Below, piece by piece: positions 11,154 through 20,380 of a stretch of DNA of 62,424 nucleotides (position 1 is its first letter; each line of letters starts with the position of its first letter). The stretch comes from Anaerobacillus alkalidiazotrophicus (lineage in GTDB: Bacteria; Bacillota; Bacilli; Bacillales_H; Anaerobacillaceae). The position numbers and the translations under genes were made by a program. The DNA is taken from NCBI RefSeq assembly GCF_001866055.1, contig NZ_MLQS01000027.1, forward strand, positions 1 through 62,424, read 5' to 3'. The notes beneath the pieces were generated by a model. It ran no database searches and had not been told where the DNA came from. It saw only the letters and a program-made list of their open reading frames with translations.

Positions 11154-11183
11154 TTATAACTATTATTATATAAAAAAGTTATA
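11154..11183 (-). promoter_or_regulatory. ykuU promoter -10 and possible PerR box
   Basis: On the minus strand TTGTAA and TATAAC (11178-11183) are 17 bases apart. Just downstream, 11154-11168 matches 12 of 14 fixed positions of the PerR consensus TTATAATNATTATAA. The region is very AT-rich, so chance matches are likely. PerR control of a peroxiredoxin would make sense. Confidence 0.35.
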
Positions 11184-11431
11184 AATACTCAGTAGTCATT
11201 TTACAATTATTTTAAATTACTAAATTAATCCTTTACATAATAACACTAAAGATATTATAACCATATTTGGGTTAAATACACCAACCCTATGCTTATAGCG
11301 AAGACGTAAATTCTCAATTTAAAAATAAGTTTGTTTATTTTAAGGATGATAAAAATTATGTTAGACTCTTCATTATGATTAGTTTTATCCTGTTACAGGA
11401 ACAATAAAAAGAAAAAAGGAGTTAGATAAAA

Positions 11432-12268
11432 ATGGATTTTGAATGGATTATGCAATACGATTGGTCTGCTTTTATTTTAAACCTTATCATTATTTTGGTT
11501 CAATTATTAGCTATTTTCCTTGTATATTTACTGGCAAAGAAAATAGGATCCGGACTAATAATCAAATCTTTTTCAAAATTACAGGAGCAAAAGGGTATGC
11601 ATCCTGGACGTACAAAAACATTAGAAAAGCTAACCATTAATGTTTTTACATACTTTCTAATTTTTATTTTAATTACCATTGTTATCGGCATTTTCGATTA
11701 TGAAATTGCTCCATTAATTGCCGGAGCTGGTATTATCGGGTTAGCAATTGGGTTTGGGGCGCAAGGATTAGTTAGTGATGTAGTAACTGGTTTTTTCATT
11801 CTACTTGAAAAACAAATTGAAGTAGATGAATATGTATCTATGGCAGGGTTAGATGGTGTTGTCGAAGAGGTAGGTTTACGCACAACAAAACTTAGAGGAT
11901 TTGACGGAACCTTACATTTTATCCCCAATAGACAAATTTCTAATGTAAGTAATCATTCACGTGGTACTATGCGCGCGTTAGTTGATATTAGCATTTCATA
12001 TGATGAAAATATCGATAAAGCTATGGATGTGCTACAACAAGCCTGTGACGAAATCGCAAAAATAGACGAGACTATAAAAGAAGGTCCTAACGTTGTAGGG
12101 GTGCAAAGTTTAGGCGATTCTGATGTCGTAATTAGAATTATCGCAAAAACTGAAAATATGGCACAATGGGCTGTAGAAAGAAGATTAAGAAAAGCATTAA
12201 AAGAAACTCTCGATCAACATGGTATAGAAATTCCATTCCCACATCAAGTATATATAGAAAAGAAATAA
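11432..12268 (+). CDS. ykuT: MscS-family mechanosensitive channel
   Basis: Small-conductance mechanosensitive channel. Three hydrophobic segments fall in the first about 110 residues, the pore-lining helix being GIIGLAIGFGAQGLVSDVVTG (Gly/Ala-rich as in TM3 of MscS). A cytoplasmic beta and alpha-beta domain follows with IPNRQISNVSNHSRG. The 278-residue length and place next to ykuU match YkuT. It protects cells during hypo-osmotic shock. A second paralogue lies at 17582. Confidence 0.93.
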   Translation: MDFEWIMQYDWSAFILNLIIILVQLLAIFLVYLLAKKIGSGLIIKSFSKLQEQKGMHPGRTKTLEKLTINVFTYFLIFILITIVIGIFDYEIAPLIAGAGIIGLAIGFGAQGLVSDVVTGFFILLEKQIEVDEYVSMAGLDGVVEEVGLRTTKLRGFDGTLHFIPNRQISNVSNHSRGTMRALVDISISYDENIDKAMDVLQQACDEIAKIDETIKEGPNVVGVQSLGDSDVVIRIIAKTENMAQWAVERRLRKALKETLDQHGIEIPFPHQVYIEKK

Positions 12269-12330
12269 GGAATGACTTTAGAATGAACTACTGTGCTAGA
12301 CTGCAACAGTAGTTCTTCGTTTGTCATTCC
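12269..12330. terminator. Two-stem terminator after ykuT
   Basis: Outer stem GGAATGAC/GTCATTCC encloses a stem GAACTACTGT/ACAGTAGTTC. It starts at the ykuT stop and also faces the convergent ykuS gene. Confidence 0.7.
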
Positions 12331-12439
12331 TTTCCTTTCCTCTTATACTACTGTCACCTTAAGTGCTAGTAATAATTAATACTGAGTACAACAATTAGCT
12401 AGCTATACACCAAATAAATACCTTCGTTGTCTTTACAAA

Positions 12440-12682
12440 TTAATGAAGCTTGCTTTCCACTTGCTGACAAACTTCGTCTGCACTTAACCCGTGGGCATTA
12501 ATAACAGAACCTTGAGTGATTACATTTTGAATACCCATCATATTTTGATCTTGTCCTGTGATTACGCAGCAATCACAACCTGCCGCATCGTTTTCTTGCT
12601 TTAACTGGATTACATCATACCCTTTTGCTTGTAATGCTTCTTGTACAGCTGTTAAAGATTGTTCAACTCCAATTTTCGGCAT
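12440..12682 (-). CDS. ykuS: YkuS, UPF0180 family protein
   Basis: 80-residue protein starting [17 protein letters not shown], with GYDV and a central cysteine cluster [10 protein letters not shown], as in the UPF0180 family. Function not established. It lies between ykuT and dapL exactly as in B. subtilis. The CxCC motif might bind metal or form a disulfide, which is inference. Confidence 0.9.
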   Translation of the reverse strand: MPKIGVEQSLTAVQEALQAKGYDVIQLKQENDAAGCDCCVITGQDQNMMGIQNVITQGSVINAHGLSADEVCQQVESKLH

Positions 12683-12773
12683 GAACTATTCCTCCTTCCA
12701 ATTGTTCCATTAAAATAAGAGATAATTTCTCTACAACGGTAATGTTTCCAAACAAATGGAAGATTATTCTGAT

Positions 12774-13892
12774 TTATACCGATTTTAAATAATCAACTAG
12801 TAAATCAATCGTAAATGGTATAGCATCTTCATCTGGATTTAGTAAACCTGAATGTAAACCATAATCCGAATTTACACCTAACCAAAACATGAACCCAGGA
12901 ATTTCTTCAAGAAAATAGCCGAAATCTTCACCCGTCATAGCTTCATTACATTCCACAAAATTCACATTCGACTTCTTTTTTAAAAACGAAATAAATTCAT
13001 CTGTAACTGCTTCATTATTGTATACTTGGCAATAATTCGACCCATAATCAATCGAAGCACTACATTCAAACCCTTGTTCTATCCCTTTTACTAAAGCGCC
13101 AATTCTATCTTTAATTTTACCCATTGAGTCTAAAGATAACGTCCTTATTGTCCCTTCTACTCTTGCCTTTTCAGCGATAATATTTTGTTTTGTACCTCCT
13201 GTAATCTTACCGATAGTAACAACAGCAGAATCAAGAGGGTCTATATTTCTTGAAACGATCGACTGTAATTGTGTTACGAAATAACTTGAGGCTACTACCA
13301 TATCATTCGCTGTTTGCGGGTAAGCGGCATGTCCACCTTTACCTACGAAATCAATAAACAGTTCTGAAGTATTGGCAAAAAGTAATCCCTTTCTAGTTGC
13401 TACCGTCCCAACTGGATACTCTGGTGCTATGTGTAGTGCAATAATCATATCTGGACGATTGGCTTTTAAATAATCACTATTAAGCATTGGCTGAGCTCCA
13501 CCTGGACCTTCTTCAGCAGGTTGAAAAATAAATAATAAAGTTTCCTTTGGCTGATTATTTGCAAAATATGTTAGCACTCCTAAAGCGATACTCATATGAA
13601 AATCATGACCACAACCGTGCATTTTACCTTCATGCTTGGATTTAAATGTTAGATTCGTTTCCTCTTCCATTGGTAAGCCATCAATATCAGCACGATAAGC
13701 GATAACTTTTGTAGGATCTGAACCCTGTACCTTAACAAAAATACCTGTTTTCCAGGTATCAATAGCTATAAATTGCTGCGGTAAACTCTTTATGTATGAT
13801 AGAAGGTATTCTTGTGTTTTCCACTCTTCAAAACCTAACTCAGGTATTTGGTGTAATTCCCTTCTTATGTCGATAAATTGAGAATTATTCAT
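12774..13892 (-). CDS. dapL: N-acetyldiaminopimelate deacetylase
   Basis: M20-family metallopeptidase (YkuR) that removes the acetyl group from N-acetyl-LL-diaminopimelate, making LL-DAP for lysine and peptidoglycan. Metal-site motifs include GCGHDFHM (about 93-100) and PAEEGPGGA, with [11 protein letters not shown] near the C-terminus. 372 residues. It is downstream of dapH, from which it is separated by a 123-base spacer with a terminator-like hairpin. Confidence 0.94.
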   Translation of the reverse strand: MNNSQFIDIRRELHQIPELGFEEWKTQEYLLSYIKSLPQQFIAIDTWKTGIFVKVQGSDPTKVIAYRADIDGLPMEEETNLTFKSKHEGKMHGCGHDFHMSIALGVLTYFANNQPKETLLFIFQPAEEGPGGAQPMLNSDYLKANRPDMIIALHIAPEYPVGTVATRKGLLFANTSELFIDFVGKGGHAAYPQTANDMVVASSYFVTQLQSIVSRNIDPLDSAVVTIGKITGGTKQNIIAEKARVEGTIRTLSLDSMGKIKDRIGALVKGIEQGFECSASIDYGSNYCQVYNNEAVTDEFISFLKKKSNVNFVECNEAMTGEDFGYFLEEIPGFMFWLGVNSDYGLHSGLLNPDEDAIPFTIDLLVDYLKSV

Positions 13893-13973
13893 AGTAACTA
13901 CCTCTTTTTTATAAGTTTAACGTGCATTTGTTACAAACGGTTATTCGTCTACTTTTCCTTATTAGGTAAAGAA

Positions 13974-14005
13974 ATTGCCTACTGCCTAAAAAGGCTGTAG
14001 GCAAT
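13974..14005 (-). terminator. Hairpin between dapH and dapL
   Basis: ATTGCCTAC / GTAGGCAAT perfect 9-bp stem with a second AGCC/GGCT-type pairing in the loop, then TTTCTTT on the minus strand. It may be a terminator or an mRNA-stabilising processing site. Confidence 0.6.
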
Positions 14006-14015
14006 GATATTATCA

Positions 14016-14738
14016 TTAATTATCTTCGTTTAAGCGACGAAGCTCTTGCTTGATTTCAGTTTTCCCTTTTGTTTTTTCATCGATTTCTTTAATAACGCGT
14101 GCAGGTACGCCAGCTACTACCGTATAAGGAGCAACATCCTCAGTAACGATTGCTCCTGCAGCAACTACTGCTCCCTTACCTACAGTAACTCCTTCAAGAA
14201 TAACTGCATTAGCACCAACAACTACGTCATCTTCAACAACAACCGGCTTAGCAGACGGCGGTTCAATTACCCCAGCTAATACAGAACCAGCACCGATGTG
14301 ACAGTTTTTACCTACTGTCGCTCTTCCACCTAACACTACGTTCATATCTATCATAGTTCCTTCACCAATTACAGAACCAATGTTAATAGAAGCCCCCATC
14401 ATAATTACTGCATTATCACCAATTTCAACTTGATCACGGATTACGGCACCTGGCTCAATTCTTGCTTTAATATTTTTCATATCTAGTAAAGGAATTGCAG
14501 AATTACGACGATCGTTTTCTACTACAAAATCCTCAATTTTACCTTCATTTGCCTTTAGAGCAGCATCAATTTCTGACCACTCACCAAATAAAGTTCCTGT
14601 ATTACCATTGATAAATGTCTTTGTAGCTTCACCAAAGTTAATACCTTCTAGATCACCCTTCACGTATACCTTTACAGGTGTAGACTTCACACTGTTTGAA
14701 ATAAACGAAATAATTTCGTTTGCATCCATCATTTTCAT
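14016..14738 (-). CDS. dapH: Tetrahydrodipicolinate N-acetyltransferase
   Basis: Acetylates tetrahydrodipicolinate with acetyl-CoA, the committed step of the acetyl branch to diaminopimelate. The C-terminal half has left-handed beta-helix hexapeptide repeats (for example [17 protein letters not shown] and [14 protein letters not shown]). 240 residues is typical. ATG at 14738 with AGGAGG 8 bases before. It pairs with dapL. Confidence 0.96.
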   Translation of the reverse strand: MKMMDANEIISFISNSVKSTPVKVYVKGDLEGINFGEATKTFINGNTGTLFGEWSEIDAALKANEGKIEDFVVENDRRNSAIPLLDMKNIKARIEPGAVIRDQVEIGDNAVIMMGASINIGSVIGEGTMIDMNVVLGGRATVGKNCHIGAGSVLAGVIEPPSAKPVVVEDDVVVGANAVILEGVTVGKGAVVAAGAIVTEDVAPYTVVAGVPARVIKEIDEKTKGKTEIKQELRRLNEDN

Positions 14739-15215
14739 CTCTTTTTCCTCCTAAATCATATGTACTGTTTTTATTTAAAGATGCAATGAAAACTATGTAT
14801 ACTTTTTATACTAATTAGTACAACTAGCACAACATCAGTTATCTTATATTATCATCTATAAATATTCATACTTTATGTAAGTATAAAACAAATAAATCAT
14901 ATTTACTCTATCAAAAAGTTGAATGAGTGACAAGAAAAATTACTTGTTTTTTTTATTTCATTGTATATTGAATGTATTTCATCATTTGTTATTCTTTCCA
15001 CAAAGATACTATATTTAGTTACTACTTAAGTGCACATAGGTCAATTACAACCAAAAGCTGCACCTTCAATGGTTAGAAAGTGTCCAACAATTGAGGTGCA
15101 ATTCAAATTTCAAAAGAATTCACATTGTTTTATTTAAAATTTCATTTGGATGTTAACAGAAGAAACAATTGAGTGGACGTTTAATTTATATTTTGGGATT
15201 ATATTCATTGCTAAA
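14739..15215. other. Intergenic region upstream of dapH
   Basis: 477 bases without a convincing gene. On the dapH side TTGTAC and TATACA are 16 bases apart (about 14795-14822, minus strand) and could be its promoter. At about 15060-15102 TGCACCTTCAAT and ATTGAGGTGCA form an imperfect hairpin. Otherwise only AT-rich sequence. Confidence 0.4.
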
Positions 15216-15764
15216 TTACAAAAGCCTCCTCATCCAAATATACCTTATAGCATTATTTTTCGTTTCCGATTCAAAAATTAATTGTAAGTCTTTTTTATGG
15301 TATCTTATTGTCCAAAAACCATCCATTGGATCAAGCTCTTCGTTGTCTGGTTCTCCTAATTGGTCAATCACATTAGTGCGTAACAAATCACTCTCTTGTA
15401 GTTTTTTTACTATAGCAACGATTATATCCGTTTCTGGATTTACAATAAACGTTACCTTATCATAATCATAAAAAAAACCACCTTCATAAGAACCTACTTC
15501 ATTCGGTTTACCATACATAGCGAGAATAGATTTTTTTCGATCTCCAATCTTAAGTGCAATATCTGAAAATTCTTTTTTTATAAACAGATCAAATGCATCT
15601 TGATTTACTGCTTGTTTCACAGAATAAATGCTACTTATCCCTAATGTGTTAGTCTTTTCAAAGGTAGCACCAACTCTTTCTTCATAACTATGAATGAAAT
15701 GAATAAAAAATAGTAGAATAAAAATTATAGGAGACAATACAAGTTTTCTGCTCTTTTTAACCAT
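15216..15764 (-). CDS. Membrane-anchored protein with tandem BamE/DUF4309-like segments
   Basis: A basic start (MVKKSRK) and one hydrophobic helix (about 8-25) indicate a signal anchor, leaving the rest outside the cell. The remainder has two similar segments, IGDRKKSILAMYGKPNEVGSY with FIVNPETDIIVAI, and NVIDQLGEPDNEELDP with LIFESETKNNAIRYIWM. This lGxP plus beta-strand pattern is like the small BamE/SmpA- or DUF4309-type repeats of Bacillus secreted proteins. The family assignment is tentative and the function unknown. Single gene. Confidence 0.65.
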   Translation of the reverse strand: MVKKSRKLVLSPIIFILLFFIHFIHSYEERVGATFEKTNTLGISSIYSVKQAVNQDAFDLFIKKEFSDIALKIGDRKKSILAMYGKPNEVGSYEGGFFYDYDKVTFIVNPETDIIVAIVKKLQESDLLRTNVIDQLGEPDNEELDPMDGFWTIRYHKKDLQLIFESETKNNAIRYIWMRRLL

Positions 15765-15840
15765 AGTAAATCACTCCCTAACTTTTACATACCCATATTT
15801 TTTACTTTCTATTCAACTTATGCTAATCATCTTCTACAAA

Positions 15841-15875
15841 AAAACTGAGTGAGGGAAGCCACCTCACTCAGTTTT
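15841..15875. terminator. Bidirectional hairpin between 15216 and glutaredoxin genes
   Basis: AAAACTGAGTGAG / CTCACTCAGTTTT, a perfect 13-bp stem with T runs on both sides. It terminates the glutaredoxin gene reading leftward. Confidence 0.85.
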
Positions 15876-15934
15876 TCTTGCTTTCTACTATAATTTAAAA
15901 TCACTAATACTTTATTATTCCTACACTACTCTTA

Positions 15935-16207
15935 TTACTTTGATACTTCAGGGGTACTTTCATCTTTTTCTTCTATTCCAAAAGCTTTCTTGAATTTCTT
16001 TTCTTGGAATCCTAATATTAACTTACCATTTACATAAGTTGCAGGAGTTCCAGATAACTTTTTAGCACGTAATTCATCAAAATACTCCTTATGTAAAGAT
16101 ACATTTCGTAATTCGTGTTCAATTCCCCAATCATTCAGTTGAGTTTTTACTTTTTCACAATACGGACAACCTGAACTAATATAAACAATTACTTCAAATG
16201 ATGACAC
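15935..16207 (-). CDS. Glutaredoxin-like thiol-disulfide protein
   Basis: Thioredoxin-fold protein of 90 residues. The active site CPYC is at 14-17 after VYISSG, and the cis-proline motif is SGTPATYVNG. The short Lys/Glu-rich tail is variable. The GTG start at 16207 has GGAGGG 6 bases upstream. Probably a cytosolic reductant using bacillithiol or thioredoxin-type partners, which is inference. Single-gene unit. Confidence 0.9.
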   Translation of the reverse strand: MSSFEVIVYISSGCPYCEKVKTQLNDWGIEHELRNVSLHKEYFDELRAKKLSGTPATYVNGKLILGFQEKKFKKAFGIEEKDESTPEVSK

Positions 16208-16500
16208 GTAATTCCCTCCAATTTTTCAATTTATCTATTATGTATATCATATAAAAACATAGTATTATAGTCAATTTTAAATTATAATTACTTTAAACTA
16301 GTGAGAGGATTGTTTATCATAGTCTAGTTAAAATTTTATAGGAATGTATAAAAAAACAACAATGTTTAATCAATTAAAACAACATTATAACGTTATTTAT
16401 AGAGTAATGCACCCCTTTTTAACTAAAGTATGCTATTATTAAATAGAAAGGCCTTCGACTCAAACGATTATTATTCTCAACATTTAAATGAGGTGTAACA

Positions 16501-17457
16501 ATGATTGTACTAAAAAAAACATATCAAGAATTACTTCTAGAAAATGAACGTTTAGCTTCTAAATTAGAAGAAACTGAACAAATCCTTAACGAAAAAAATT
16601 CTTCAATTAATTCATTTCTTCAAACAATGGATAACAATTTAGCTAATATATTAAATCAACATGATTCAGTAAATAACCAACATACTATATTAGCTGAGTT
16701 AGTAGAGAAGCTTAAATACCATTTCGAAAACGTAAATGATATTAGTGTTCGGGCTAACAACAACTCCGTTAATACATCAGAAAAAGGAAATTCCTTAATT
16801 AGGGCTACAAATGAGATGGTAACCAAATCTCAAGAAGGACAAAAAGCTATGGAAAGAGTACAAGCTCTCATTCATAAATTAGGAGATGAAGCAAAACAGA
16901 CTTCATTAAGTATGTCGCAACTTGGGTCTCGTTCTAAAGAAATAGAGGGAATTGTTAATGTAATAAGCGATATTACAGAACAGACTAATTTATTAGCATT
17001 AAATGCCTCTATCGAAGCCGCTAGAGCTGGTGAACACGGAAAAGGCTTCGCGGTTGTAGCAAATGAGGTTCGAAAGTTAGCAGAAAATACTTCATTAAGT
17101 ACTCGTTCAATTACAGAACTAATTAAGCATATGCAACAAGATACCGAAAAAGCTTTACAAGATGCTAATACTAATTTAGAAGCCGTTAATGAAGGAATGA
17201 AACAAAGTAATACAACATCAAAAAGTATCGAAAGTATCTTATCTGCGATTAACCTAGTTCAGGACAACGCACAACAATTAATTGCATCTATCGAAAATCA
17301 ACAAACATATAGTAAGGAAGTAATGGACCAAATCGTTATGACTAAAGAAACTTTTGAAAATGCAAATGAAATGATTGTAAAACACATTGAAGATGCAGAA
17401 ATTGTAGATATTAAACTACAAGAAGGAATTTCTGGTATCAAATCTTTTACTAATTAA
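16501..17457 (+). CDS. Soluble methyl-accepting chemotaxis protein
   Basis: 318 residues without any transmembrane segment. The N-terminal about 50 residues are coiled coil ([20 protein letters not shown]) and no Cache, PAS or globin domain is visible. The signalling domain carries the conserved hairpin tip [20 protein letters not shown] (about 160-180) with [16 protein letters not shown]. It would join CheA/CheW arrays in the cytoplasm, like YfmS-type transducers. GAGGTG lies 5 bases before the ATG. No chemotaxis genes flank it. Confidence 0.9.
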   Translation: MIVLKKTYQELLLENERLASKLEETEQILNEKNSSINSFLQTMDNNLANILNQHDSVNNQHTILAELVEKLKYHFENVNDISVRANNNSVNTSEKGNSLIRATNEMVTKSQEGQKAMERVQALIHKLGDEAKQTSLSMSQLGSRSKEIEGIVNVISDITEQTNLLALNASIEAARAGEHGKGFAVVANEVRKLAENTSLSTRSITELIKHMQQDTEKALQDANTNLEAVNEGMKQSNTTSKSIESILSAINLVQDNAQQLIASIENQQTYSKEVMDQIVMTKETFENANEMIVKHIEDAEIVDIKLQEGISGIKSFTN

Positions 17458-17581
17458 ATAACAGACATTAAGAACAAAAGTATTTCACAAAAAACAAGAC
17501 GGTTTACTAGGCTGTCCCTTTTAATTAGAAAAGTATAGCTTAGTGAACCGCCTATCATTAACGAAAATAATCACACTTCGA

Positions 17582-18661
17582 TTATTCTGTGTTTCTTTCA
17601 TTAGCTTCTATATAAATACTTCTACTTGGAAACGCTACAGATACTCCATCACCTTCAAGAATTTCCATAATTTTTAAATTGATATCTTCTTTTACAGCCA
17701 AGAATTCTCCCCACACAGTTGTTTTTGTGAAAAAATATATGAAAATATCTAAGCTACTATCATTAAATACATCAAACTTCACAAAAATAGTTTCTTGATC
17801 AACTTCCGTGTGGTTTTTTAACAGTTCTTCTATATTCCTGATAACTAATTCAAGTTTTTCTTTAGGTGTTGAGTACGTCACACCCAAATGAAATGAAACT
17901 CTCCTTTTCCCCATCTTAGTCCAATTTGTAATAGGTTCATTAGAAAGAACCGAATTAGGAACCGTAACGATTGCTTGAGAAAATGTTCGAACTTTTGTAC
18001 TTCTAAACGTAATATCTTCAACCGTCCCTTCAACACTTGGCGTTTTTATCCAGTCACCAATTGAGAAAGGTTTTTCAGTAATAATTACTACTCCTCCAAA
18101 TAGATTAGCAATCGCATCTTTAGCTGCTAACGCAAATGCAAGTCCACCTAGACCTAACCCCGCTACAAAACCATTCACATCGTAATCCCATTCTCCAGCT
18201 ATGACACTTATGATTAATGCAATAATTATTACTCGAACTATTTTTGATAAAAATGGAAGTAAAATCTCATCTACTTCTAAATCTATTTTTTCACTTATCT
18301 TCTGAAACAATACAGACGAAGATGCCGATAAGTTAAATAAACCGTATCCTATAAGAAATATATTAAAAGAACGATACATTTGTAATATAAAAGCATCTGT
18401 TTGTTGTGTTAACGGCAAATATTTTAATGATAAATATGTACCTAAACCGACGAAAAATAACCGCACAGGACTTTCAAACGCTACAAATATGTTCGTTAGT
18501 AATTCTGTCGGAGTTTTTTTGGCAAACCTTAATAATAGTTTAAAAATATATTTTGTAAAAACTTTTCTAAAAACGTGAAACAAAATAAAAATACCGATGG
18601 CAATCCCAATATCCTCCCATTGGATTAACCAACCTAGTAAGTGTGAATATTCTTCAAACAT
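17582..18661 (-). CDS. MscS-family mechanosensitive channel (second paralogue)
   Basis: About five hydrophobic segments are followed by the MscS pore region GFVAGLGLGGLAFALAAKDA and the beta domain with GDWIKTPSVEGTVEDITFRS and VPNSVLSNEPITNW. Start chosen at the ATG at 18661, where GGGGG lies 7 bases upstream; 359 residues, longer than ykuT and like YbdG/YnaI-type channels with extra N-terminal helices. Confidence 0.9.
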   Translation of the reverse strand: MFEEYSHLLGWLIQWEDIGIAIGIFILFHVFRKVFTKYIFKLLLRFAKKTPTELLTNIFVAFESPVRLFFVGLGTYLSLKYLPLTQQTDAFILQMYRSFNIFLIGYGLFNLSASSSVLFQKISEKIDLEVDEILLPFLSKIVRVIIIALIISVIAGEWDYDVNGFVAGLGLGGLAFALAAKDAIANLFGGVVIITEKPFSIGDWIKTPSVEGTVEDITFRSTKVRTFSQAIVTVPNSVLSNEPITNWTKMGKRRVSFHLGVTYSTPKEKLELVIRNIEELLKNHTEVDQETIFVKFDVFNDSSLDIFIYFFTKTTVWGEFLAVKEDINLKIMEILEGDGVSVAFPSRSIYIEANERNTE

Positions 18662-18905
18662 AATGATCCCCCTTGCGTTACACAAACCTTACTCTAATAA
18701 ATCATATACCTAGGAACTACTTTAATGCAACAAGTTAAATTCAATAACCTTTCTTCTAATTTCAAAAAGCGAAGATCATTAATTTGTTGATTTTTCTTAA
18801 TATAATATTCAAACTTTACTCAATATTCATATATAAAATAAATTTGAATAATGATTAAATAAATATATGGTCAAACTGTGTAAATGCTTGATAGGAGGGT
18901 AGCGC

Positions 18906-19604
18906 ATGTATGCAATAGAAGCAAAGAACGTTTCAAAGAAATATTTCAGAGGGAACCATAAAAATATCTTATTTGAAGACATGTCGTTCCACGTTATAGA
19001 AGGAGAAATTGTCTTTATTAGTGGTGAGAATAAATCCGGGAAATCGACATTACTTAAAATGATTGCAGCTATGACACCGCCCAATCGAGGTAAAATTGAG
19101 GTATTAGGAAAGGATTTATTATTTATTGAAAATCGTTCAGATTGGCGTTTGAAACATATAGGCTTTTTAACAAGTGAAGATTGCTTAATTCCTTACTTAA
19201 CTATTCAGCAACAATTGTTAATGGGCCAAGATGACCAAAAATCGGATTTTGAGATATTTACTGAAGAAGCTAATTATATTTTATCAATTCTTGGTATTAG
19301 GGAAAAACAACTTACACAACTTCCTGATCAATTAAGTAAAACAGAACAATTAAAAATAACATTAGCAAGGGCTTTAATGACCAATCCTCGTATATTATTA
19401 TTAGATGATTTCACTAAATTTTTTAACTCTGATGACCGATTTGATATATACTGTACACTTATACAGTTTGTAAAAAAACAAAATATTACTTTAATAATTA
19501 CAGGAGAAACTGACCAATGTCCTATAGCAGACCGTATATTAAAGCTGGAAAATAAAAATCTGGTGGAATATGTAGATAATAATTATAAAGCGCTACTGCA
19601 TTAA
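18906..19604 (+). CDS. Orphan ABC-type ATPase with degenerate signature
   Basis: 232-residue ATP-binding protein. Walker A GENKSGKST is intact (about 39-47) and Walker B ILLLDD is present, but the usual glutamate after it is not (DDFT) and the signature motif reads LSKTEQ instead of LSGGQ. No permease gene adjoins it. GGAGGG precedes the ATG. It resembles export or cell-division-type ABC subunits in size. Weak hydrolysis or a regulatory role is inferred from the altered motifs. The gene is isolated between repeats and the MscS gene. Confidence 0.8.
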   Translation: MYAIEAKNVSKKYFRGNHKNILFEDMSFHVIEGEIVFISGENKSGKSTLLKMIAAMTPPNRGKIEVLGKDLLFIENRSDWRLKHIGFLTSEDCLIPYLTIQQQLLMGQDDQKSDFEIFTEEANYILSILGIREKQLTQLPDQLSKTEQLKITLARALMTNPRILLLDDFTKFFNSDDRFDIYCTLIQFVKKQNITLIITGETDQCPIADRILKLENKNLVEYVDNNYKALLH

Positions 19605-19738
19605 TAGTATAATTCCAATGCATCGATTATTACGAATAAGCACACTCGGATTGCCCATGAGTGCAAGCGTGTACTTTTTGGTTCTACGAGGAATGCTTTA
19701 TAGTAGTATTACTCAAACACACACACTATGAAACATTT

Positions 19739-19955
19739 AATAAAGCTGAACTTCAATCAGTGGGGGTTTCCCTTCATCCCCCACTGATTGTTAGTTTAAC
19801 TTATTCCACGGGCATAAGAATAACTAATCATCAGCTTTCGCTGATGAAAGTTATTTCTATATCGGACCTTTAGGGGCAGTTAATCCCCCACCTAAACTTT
19901 TCGATTTTCTTCCGTTTTGAGGTGGGGGTCTTACTGCCCCTTAAGAGTGGGATAA
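19739..19955. repeat. Composite hairpin repeat, families C and B, most complete copy
   Basis: Left part (family C): CAATCAGTGGGGG / CCCCCACTGATTG hairpin at about 19752-19790, then ATCATCAGC-TTTC-GCTGATGA. Right part (family B): GGGGCAGT (19873-19880) pairs with ACTGCCCC (19933-19940), enclosing CCCCCACCT / AGGTGGGGG. Similar pieces occur near 23396, 30894, 36160, 37614 and 45588. No coding sequence is supported here. The shape recalls IS200/IS605 end hairpins. Confidence 0.75.
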
Positions 19956-20045
19956 ACAAAGTCTAGTCTACCTTAACTTAGTTAAGAACCTTGTAGAGTT
20001 GGAGCTAGACACCTTTGAAAGTACAGATATCATATTCTTCACGTG

Positions 20046-20232
20046 TTAGAAAAGCGCAAGCGCCTTGGTCACGAGCAGCTGCTCCTGTGCCACTCCGTTT
20101 GCTCAAGAGCAAAGCTGCATGAAGCTAATCAACGAAGGATTTCAAGAGGTAATTGAACTCAGTTGCTTGACTGAAGTGACCGAGCTCGTAGGCTGCTTGC
20201 GCTAGACAGTTTCTAAGTTAGAAATTTTATAC
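20046..20232. repeat. Family A dispersed hairpin repeat, copy 2
   Basis: Starts AGAAAAGCGCAAGCGCCTTG and ends CTAGACAGTTTCTAAGTTAG. The centre differs from copy 1, carrying a segment also seen in the 50079 copy (CTCCTGTGCCACTCCGTTTG). Confidence 0.85.
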
Positions 20233-20336
20233 TTACCTTGTTAGAAAAACCCGGCTTATCGCCAAGTCCTATAGAGATAGCCTCAGTTTTTCTTATACTT
20301 TAATCCTTTAGCGAAGTTAAACTTTCTTAAAGTACA

Positions 20337-20376
20337 AAAAAGACGATACTTATATAAATATAGGTATCGTCTTTTT
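20337..20376 (-). terminator. Terminator of the 20381 membrane-protein gene
   Basis: AAAAAGACGATAC / GTATCGTCTTTTT, a 13-bp perfect stem five bases beyond the stop codon. Confidence 0.9.
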
Positions 20377-20380
20377 ATTA

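Noticed and set aside
19661..19873. 70-codon plus-strand ORF
   Set aside because: Lies across the family C/B hairpin repeat; codons follow the palindromes and no ribosome binding site precedes it.
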